From positions 62,001 through 126,000 of the forward strand of contig NZ_PJMB01000004.1 in the NCBI RefSeq assembly GCF_002892835.1: a DNA stretch of 64,000 nt, given 5' to 3'. Numbering within the stretch: position 1 is the stretch's first letter; every line of letters begins with the position of its first letter. Positions 60,017 to 64,000 of this stretch are shown here, piece after piece. This DNA is from Arthrobacter sp. AFG7.2 (GTDB lineage Bacteria > Actinomycetota > Actinomycetes > Actinomycetales > Micrococcaceae). Below the pieces are notes generated by a model that searched no databases, had not been told where the DNA came from, and worked only from the letters and a program-made list of their open reading frames with translations. A program made the translations under genes and the position numbers.

Positions 60017-60723
60017 GCCCTGCCTCCCCTGGCGGAAGCTCCGGCATCCGGAGCGCCGCGCCGGCCCACCTCCAGGTCGAAGGCGCGGCACATCGCATGC
60101 AGCGCGATCAGGTGCCCTTCCTGCGCGTTGGCGTTGAGGGCGTCCACCATCACTGCCTCATTGCAGGCGTCGGACAAGGGGTTCGGACCGGCGCCGGTGA
60201 GCGCCCACGTGGTGATGTTGAGCCTGGCGGCGACTTCCGCGGCCCGCAACAGGTTAGGGCTCTTGCCGCTGGTGGACAGCAGCATCAGCACGTCACCGGA
60301 CCGGCCGTGTGCACGCACCTGCCGTGCGAAGACGTCGTCGTAGCCGTAGTCGTTGGCGATCGCCGTGACGGCCGAGGATTCGGCGTGCAGGGAGATCGCT
60401 GAGAACGGGACGCGCTCGCCGTCGAACCTTCCCACCAGTTCCGCCGTGAGGTGCTGCGCCTCCGCGGCTGAACCGCCGTTCCCGGCGGCGAGGAGCCGCT
60501 GCCCGCGCAGCAGGCGCTGCGCAAGTTCCACTCCCCACGCGGCGAGGCGGCCGGACTGGCTCCGCAGCGAATCCAGCGCCGGCACCACGTTGTCCAGGTG
60601 GGCCTGGACGATGTCTGCGGTGACCGGGTCAACAAAACCTGGACCGGGGAGGACAGCGGGCAGGGCCTGTGGTGCGGCCAGGGTCCGGAGGCCGGTTTCG
60701 TGAAGGGTCCATTCTGCAGTCAC
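60013..60723 (-). CDS. gmhA: Sedoheptulose-7-phosphate isomerase
   Basis: 236 aa from the GTG at 60723 (GTGA overlap with the preceding glycosyltransferase stop). SIS-domain isomerase: [20 protein letters not shown] (about 84-103) is the GmhA signature; [25 protein letters not shown] and [16 protein letters not shown] follow. Converts sedoheptulose 7-phosphate to D-glycero-D-manno-heptose 7-phosphate, the first step of the heptose route. About 35 extra N-terminal residues compared with the usual 195-aa enzyme. Confidence 0.92.
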   Translation of the reverse strand: MTAEWTLHETGLRTLAAPQALPAVLPGPGFVDPVTADIVQAHLDNVVPALDSLRSQSGRLAAWGVELAQRLLRGQRLLAAGNGGSAAEAQHLTAELVGRFDGERVPFSAISLHAESSAVTAIANDYGYDDVFARQVRAHGRSGDVLMLLSTSGKSPNLLRAAEVAARLNITTWALTGAGPNPLSDACNEAVMVDALNANAQEGHLIALHAMCRAFDLEVGRRGAPDAGASARGGRA

Positions 60724-61973
60724 AGTGCCGCTCCTTCCATCGGGACGACGCCGGCAGGAGCCCCTGCCGCCGCCAGCTGATAGGCCTTTTCGGTTTCGGC
60801 TGCCACCCGGTCCCAGGAATACCGGGTACGGGCCCGCACTGTGCCCGCGTTTCCCAGCTCCGTCCGAAGTGCGGGGTCTCCGAGCAGCATGGCCAGGGCA
60901 GAAGCGATGGCCTCCGGATCCCGGGGCGGCACATGCAGCCCCGTCCCGCGGTCCACCACGGTGTCGCGGAGGCCGCCGACGGCAGCCGCCACCACAGGCA
61001 CGCCGCAGGCCATGGCCTCCAGCGGGACTATGCCGAAAGGCTCGTACCAGGGGGCACACACCACAGCGTCGGCGCTGCGGAAGAGTCCCGGCATCTCACT
61101 GCGGGATACCTGGCCCTGCAGCCGAACCTGGTCAGCCACGCCAAGGTCCGCGGCCAGGTCCATCAGCCGGCGCACCTCCGGATCTGCGTCGAGCACCCCG
61201 GAATCGCCGCCGCCACCCACGATCAGCAGTTCGACGTCGTCGAACCCGCCCTCCCGCAGGTGCGGAAGCGCCCGGATCACCAGGTCAACGCCTTTGCGTG
61301 GCACCAGGCGCCCCACCGAGAGGATCCGGTGGCTCCGCGTCCTTGCCGCCACGGCCCCCTCGGACGAAAAGAAGTTCAAGTCCACTCCGCACGGGGCGAT
61401 GGAAATTTTGCCTGTGTTGATGCCCATGGCCTTGAGCTCAAACACCTCATCAGAGCACGTGGCGATGATCCTGTCGGCGGACCGGCCCACGCCCGGTTCC
61501 AGCCAGCGGCGTTCCTGCGGGCTGGTGTCCTCGGCACCCTGGTGCCGGCGCTTGACCGTGCCCAGGGCGTGGAAGGTCTGGATGACGGGAACCCGGTACC
61601 CGGTGCCAGGCCGCCTGGCGGCGTCCAGCGCAGCCAGGCCGGACATCCAAAAGTGGCCGTGCACCACGTCAGGCGGCCGCTGGCTCCAGTCCCTGGACAC
61701 ACCGTCAGCAAGCTCACCCATGAAGGGCAGCAACTCATCCTTGGGAACGTGGCAGGGCGGTCCTGCGTCCACGTGCACCACGTCGAAGCGGCTCCCCACC
61801 CGGACCCTGGCGGGAAGCTCCGTTGCGTCCCTGCGGGTATAGACGGTGACGTGATGGCCCCGCTTGGCCAATGCTTCCGACAGTGCCGCAACGTGCACGT
61901 TCTGTCCGCCGGCATCCACCCCGCCCAGGGCCGCCAAAGGGCTGGCATGTTCTGAAATCATCGAGATTCTCAT
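60720..61973 (-). CDS. Glycosyltransferase family 4 (GT-B fold)
   Basis: 417 aa. Starts [28 protein letters not shown] region, the acceptor loop of MshA/SucS-like GT4 enzymes; [28 protein letters not shown], and the donor site [22 protein letters not shown] (E-x7-E) near residue 320. Retaining transferase on the cytosolic face; donor unknown. Four-nt overlaps on both sides put it firmly in the heptose operon. Confidence 0.9.
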   Translation of the reverse strand: MRISMISEHASPLAALGGVDAGGQNVHVAALSEALAKRGHHVTVYTRRDATELPARVRVGSRFDVVHVDAGPPCHVPKDELLPFMGELADGVSRDWSQRPPDVVHGHFWMSGLAALDAARRPGTGYRVPVIQTFHALGTVKRRHQGAEDTSPQERRWLEPGVGRSADRIIATCSDEVFELKAMGINTGKISIAPCGVDLNFFSSEGAVAARTRSHRILSVGRLVPRKGVDLVIRALPHLREGGFDDVELLIVGGGGDSGVLDADPEVRRLMDLAADLGVADQVRLQGQVSRSEMPGLFRSADAVVCAPWYEPFGIVPLEAMACGVPVVAAAVGGLRDTVVDRGTGLHVPPRDPEAIASALAMLLGDPALRTELGNAGTVRARTRYSWDRVAAETEKAYQLAAAGAPAGVVPMEGAAL

Positions 61974-63013
61974 GGGGTCTTCCTCTCTCGCGCCGGGACA
62001 AGGATCCGCTCGTCCGGGACGTTGTTACTGGCGGCCAGCGAGCGGGTCGGCTTGCTGACCAGGTCCCCCAGGAGCTCGTCCCAGCGTTGCTGGAACCTGC
62101 CCAGTCCGTAGCGTTCCAGCGCTGCCTCACGCGCGGCGAGGCCCCGCCGTCGGGCTTCCTCCGGATTGGCTGCCAGGCGCTGCGCGCCGCGGAGCAGCTC
62201 ATCGATGTCGGCAGACACCACGCCCGCTTCCGGGGGCACTGCCCGCGGTGCTTCCGTGGTGGCCAGCGCAACCACCGGCATTCCCAGGTGCATGGCTTCC
62301 AGGAGGGACAACCCCAGCGATGTCCAGCGCATCGGGTGCACGTAGACGCGGCAGCGTGCCAGTTCGCGGTGCAGCTCCTGCGTTTTCAGGTCTCCCCGGG
62401 AGGTCAGCCGGGACGCCCCGATTCCGGTTGCGGCTGCCAGCCCGTCCGTCTTCATACCGAAGACCTGCAGCGGCGCCACGGCGGCGAAGGCGGGCAGCAG
62501 GTCCGTGCCCGTCACCCTGCCGCGGCGGACAGGTTCATTGACGACGACACCCAGTTCCGGCAGCTCGCCTGTATAAAGCTGCCCGGGGTCCGGTATTCCA
62601 TGCTCGATCACCAGGCTTCGCGCTCCGCCGTTGTCCCAGGCGAGCCGGTTGAAGTGCGTTACATGGACCAGGGGGATGCCGTCCTGGTCCGCGAGCGGGT
62701 GCCGGGTGAAGGGGAAGTCGCCCTTGGGCGTGTTGTGCTCAAGGTACACGGCAGGAAGGTCAACGCCCGGCCGGCGGCCCAGCGCCCGGGCCACTTCGTC
62801 AATTTCCTCCGGGCGTTGAAGCACGACGGCGTCAACGGCGTCACCGTCAAGCGCCGCCAGGTCCACCTCCCGGACTGACGCAGGCCAGTCCCTGTCCGCA
62901 AGGCCAAGTCCCCACGCCCCACCCCCCGGCAGGACAGGAAGGAGGTACTCATGACGGCCGCGCACAAAAGCGTCCGTCCAGGAACCGTGGACATGCCAGA
63001 GCAGGATTCTCAT
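61970..63013 (-). CDS. Glycosyltransferase (GT-B, GT1/GT4-like)
   Basis: 347 aa. [46 protein letters not shown], and the C-terminal donor domain [34 protein letters not shown]. It resembles small transferases found in actinobacterial surface-sugar loci. Specificity cannot be read from the sequence. ATGA overlaps with both neighbours. Confidence 0.85.
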   Translation of the reverse strand: MRILLWHVHGSWTDAFVRGRHEYLLPVLPGGGAWGLGLADRDWPASVREVDLAALDGDAVDAVVLQRPEEIDEVARALGRRPGVDLPAVYLEHNTPKGDFPFTRHPLADQDGIPLVHVTHFNRLAWDNGGARSLVIEHGIPDPGQLYTGELPELGVVVNEPVRRGRVTGTDLLPAFAAVAPLQVFGMKTDGLAAATGIGASRLTSRGDLKTQELHRELARCRVYVHPMRWTSLGLSLLEAMHLGMPVVALATTEAPRAVPPEAGVVSADIDELLRGAQRLAANPEEARRRGLAAREAALERYGLGRFQQRWDELLGDLVSKPTRSLAASNNVPDERILVPARERKTP

Positions 63014-64000
63014 CTGTTGCGGGCCTTTCTACGGGTACTGACGTGGGTACTGAAAGAGCTCACTCCGCCCATGAGCCGTTCAACCGCTCCCACCACTTCC
63101 TCGGGCGAAACGGAGTCCAGGCAGGGGTGTCCCGGAACGGGGCAGACGCGGGCGCGCGTCATCCTGCAGGGGGCGTTCTGGTCACCCAGGAGCTCCAGCG
63201 GAACTCCGTAGGGTGCCCAGCGGATGGCCGGCACTACAGGGGAGAAGAGACAGGCAACGGGGGTACCGACGGCGGCCGCGAGGTGCGCCGGGCCCGTGTT
63301 GCCGCTGACCACGGCATCGGCCCCAGCCATCACCCCCGCCAGCGTGTGCAGGTCAGTGCGGCCGCCGAGGTCCAGTGCGGAGGGGCCCGCCACTGTTGCG
63401 GTCAGGGATGTTTCGCCGGGGCCGCCGGTGACCACCACGCGATGCCCTGCGCCCTGGAGGAGTTCGACGGCGGCCGCGTGGTGCAGCGGGGGCCAGGCCC
63501 TGGCGGGCACGGCCGCACCCGGGTGCACCACCACATAGGGCTCCTGCCCCACCAGGTCCCGTACATCCGGCACGGAGGAGAGGCGTAGTTTGCCGTCGTC
63601 CCCGGCCGGGAGCCTGAACCCTGCCGCCTCAGCGATGCCCAGCGCGCGTTCCGCCTCGGGCTGGTCCTCGGGAAAGTCCTCGCCGGGTTTGAGCCTGACA
63701 TCGAGGAGCGAACCGGCGTAATCGGTGGAGGCCCCGGTGATGCGCTCAACGCCTGCCAGCCTCAGCAGCAGCGCCAACGGCAGGGGTGACTGGTGGAACG
63801 ACGTGAGGATGACGGCTTCGGTGATCCTGGAGTTCCGGACGTACTCAATGAGCCGGTCTGCGTGCGGGCCTGTCATTTTGGGCGCCGGGTTCATGATCCA
63901 CGGGCTGTCCCAGCTGTAAACCTCGGCGGCCCCCGGGAGCATCCCGGCCGCAGCTTCGCCTTGCCTGCCGCAGAGCAGGACAACCTGGTTGGGCCTGCTG
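63010..64000 (-). CDS. Glycosyltransferase family 9 (heptosyltransferase-like), 5' cut by window edge
   Basis: The frame stays open to the last base, with VVLLCGRQGEAAAG before the first in-window Met at 63942, so the gene begins outside. GT9 features: YSWDSPW, LTSFHQSPLPLALLLRLAG, VVVHPGAAVPARAWP, VVVTGGPGE, GVMAGADAVVSGNTGPAHLAAA (donor-phosphate site), and ARVCPVPGHPCLDSVSPEEVV. GT9 enzymes transfer heptose from ADP-heptose. Its presence with GmhA and HldE supports a heptose-bearing polymer. 4-nt overlap with the next gene. Confidence 0.88.
   Translation of the reverse strand, partial: SRPNQVVLLCGRQGEAAAGMLPGAAEVYSWDSPWIMNPAPKMTGPHADRLIEYVRNSRITEAVILTSFHQSPLPLALLLRLAGVERITGASTDYAGSLLDVRLKPGEDFPEDQPEAERALGIAEAAGFRLPAGDDGKLRLSSVPDVRDLVGQEPYVVVHPGAAVPARAWPPLHHAAAVELLQGAGHRVVVTGGPGETSLTATVAGPSALDLGGRTDLHTLAGVMAGADAVVSGNTGPAHLAAAVGTPVACLFSPVVPAIRWAPYGVPLELLGDQNAPCRMTRARVCPVPGHPCLDSVSPEEVVGAVERLMGGVSSFSTHVSTRRKARNR

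Overview
The window is high-GC actinobacterial DNA. Gene content (CUT1 sugar transporters without a local ATPase, type II isocitrate dehydrogenase, GAF-ANTAR regulator, MHS transporters, TTT citrate transporter) best fits a soil Micrococcaceae of the Arthrobacter group. This is an inference from content, because no rRNA or tRNA gene is visible. Almost everything is catabolic or transport, arranged as compact operons each with its own regulator. The last 10 kb is a polysaccharide/heptose locus cut by the window edge.

Layout. 1-7.3 kb: ProP-like MHS transporter (5' cut), IclR regulator, a set of very small proteins, an SDR dehydrogenase and a BCCT betaine-type transporter. A palindrome close to TGAACGTNACGTTCA occurs in front of three of these units and, weakly, before the iclR gene. 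7.6-11.1 kb: large exported metallophosphoesterase with a lamin-tail domain, then a broken Abi-type gene. 11.1-19.5 kb: tricarboxylate locus, with GntR regulator, tctC-usp-tctB-tctA on the minus strand and divergent aconitase plus NADP-isocitrate dehydrogenase; a palindrome lies between the two arms. 19.6-21.5 kb: zinc alcohol dehydrogenase and a lipoprotein. 21.7-36.5 kb: two tandem fructan operons, each headed by a LacI repressor with paired operators and ending in a GH32 fructosidase, one served by an Opp-type and one by a CUT1 ABC importer. 36.6-40 kb: saccharopine-dehydrogenase-like protein, RsbQ/KAI2-like hydrolase, flavin monooxygenase. 40-45.3 kb: histidine degradation (HutU, an M20 amidohydrolase in the HutG position, HutF) with an IclR regulator. 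45.4-47.6 kb: GAF-ANTAR regulator with an intact insertion sequence just upstream. 47.6-50.6 kb: quinone-reductase-like and NmrA-like genes with a divergent HxlR regulator. 50.7-53.9 kb: 3-hydroxybutyrate dehydrogenase plus MHS transporter and a divergent LysR. 53.9-64 kb: nine-gene minus-strand operon, mostly with 4-nt overlaps, encoding GT9 heptosyltransferase, two other glycosyltransferases, GmhA, two HldE-type bifunctional enzymes, SDR, aldehyde dehydrogenase and a spermidine-synthase-like protein.

Points of most interest: (i) a near-complete ADP-heptose pathway with duplicated HldE in what looks like a Gram-positive; (ii) two single-gene segments (the phosphoesterase and the lipoprotein), each bracketed by the same 27-bp repeat in direct orientation, with a layout resembling a Xer/dif site; (iii) the palindrome-controlled set of tiny proteins, two sharing a PW-x-GLY motif; (iv) the twin fructan operons.
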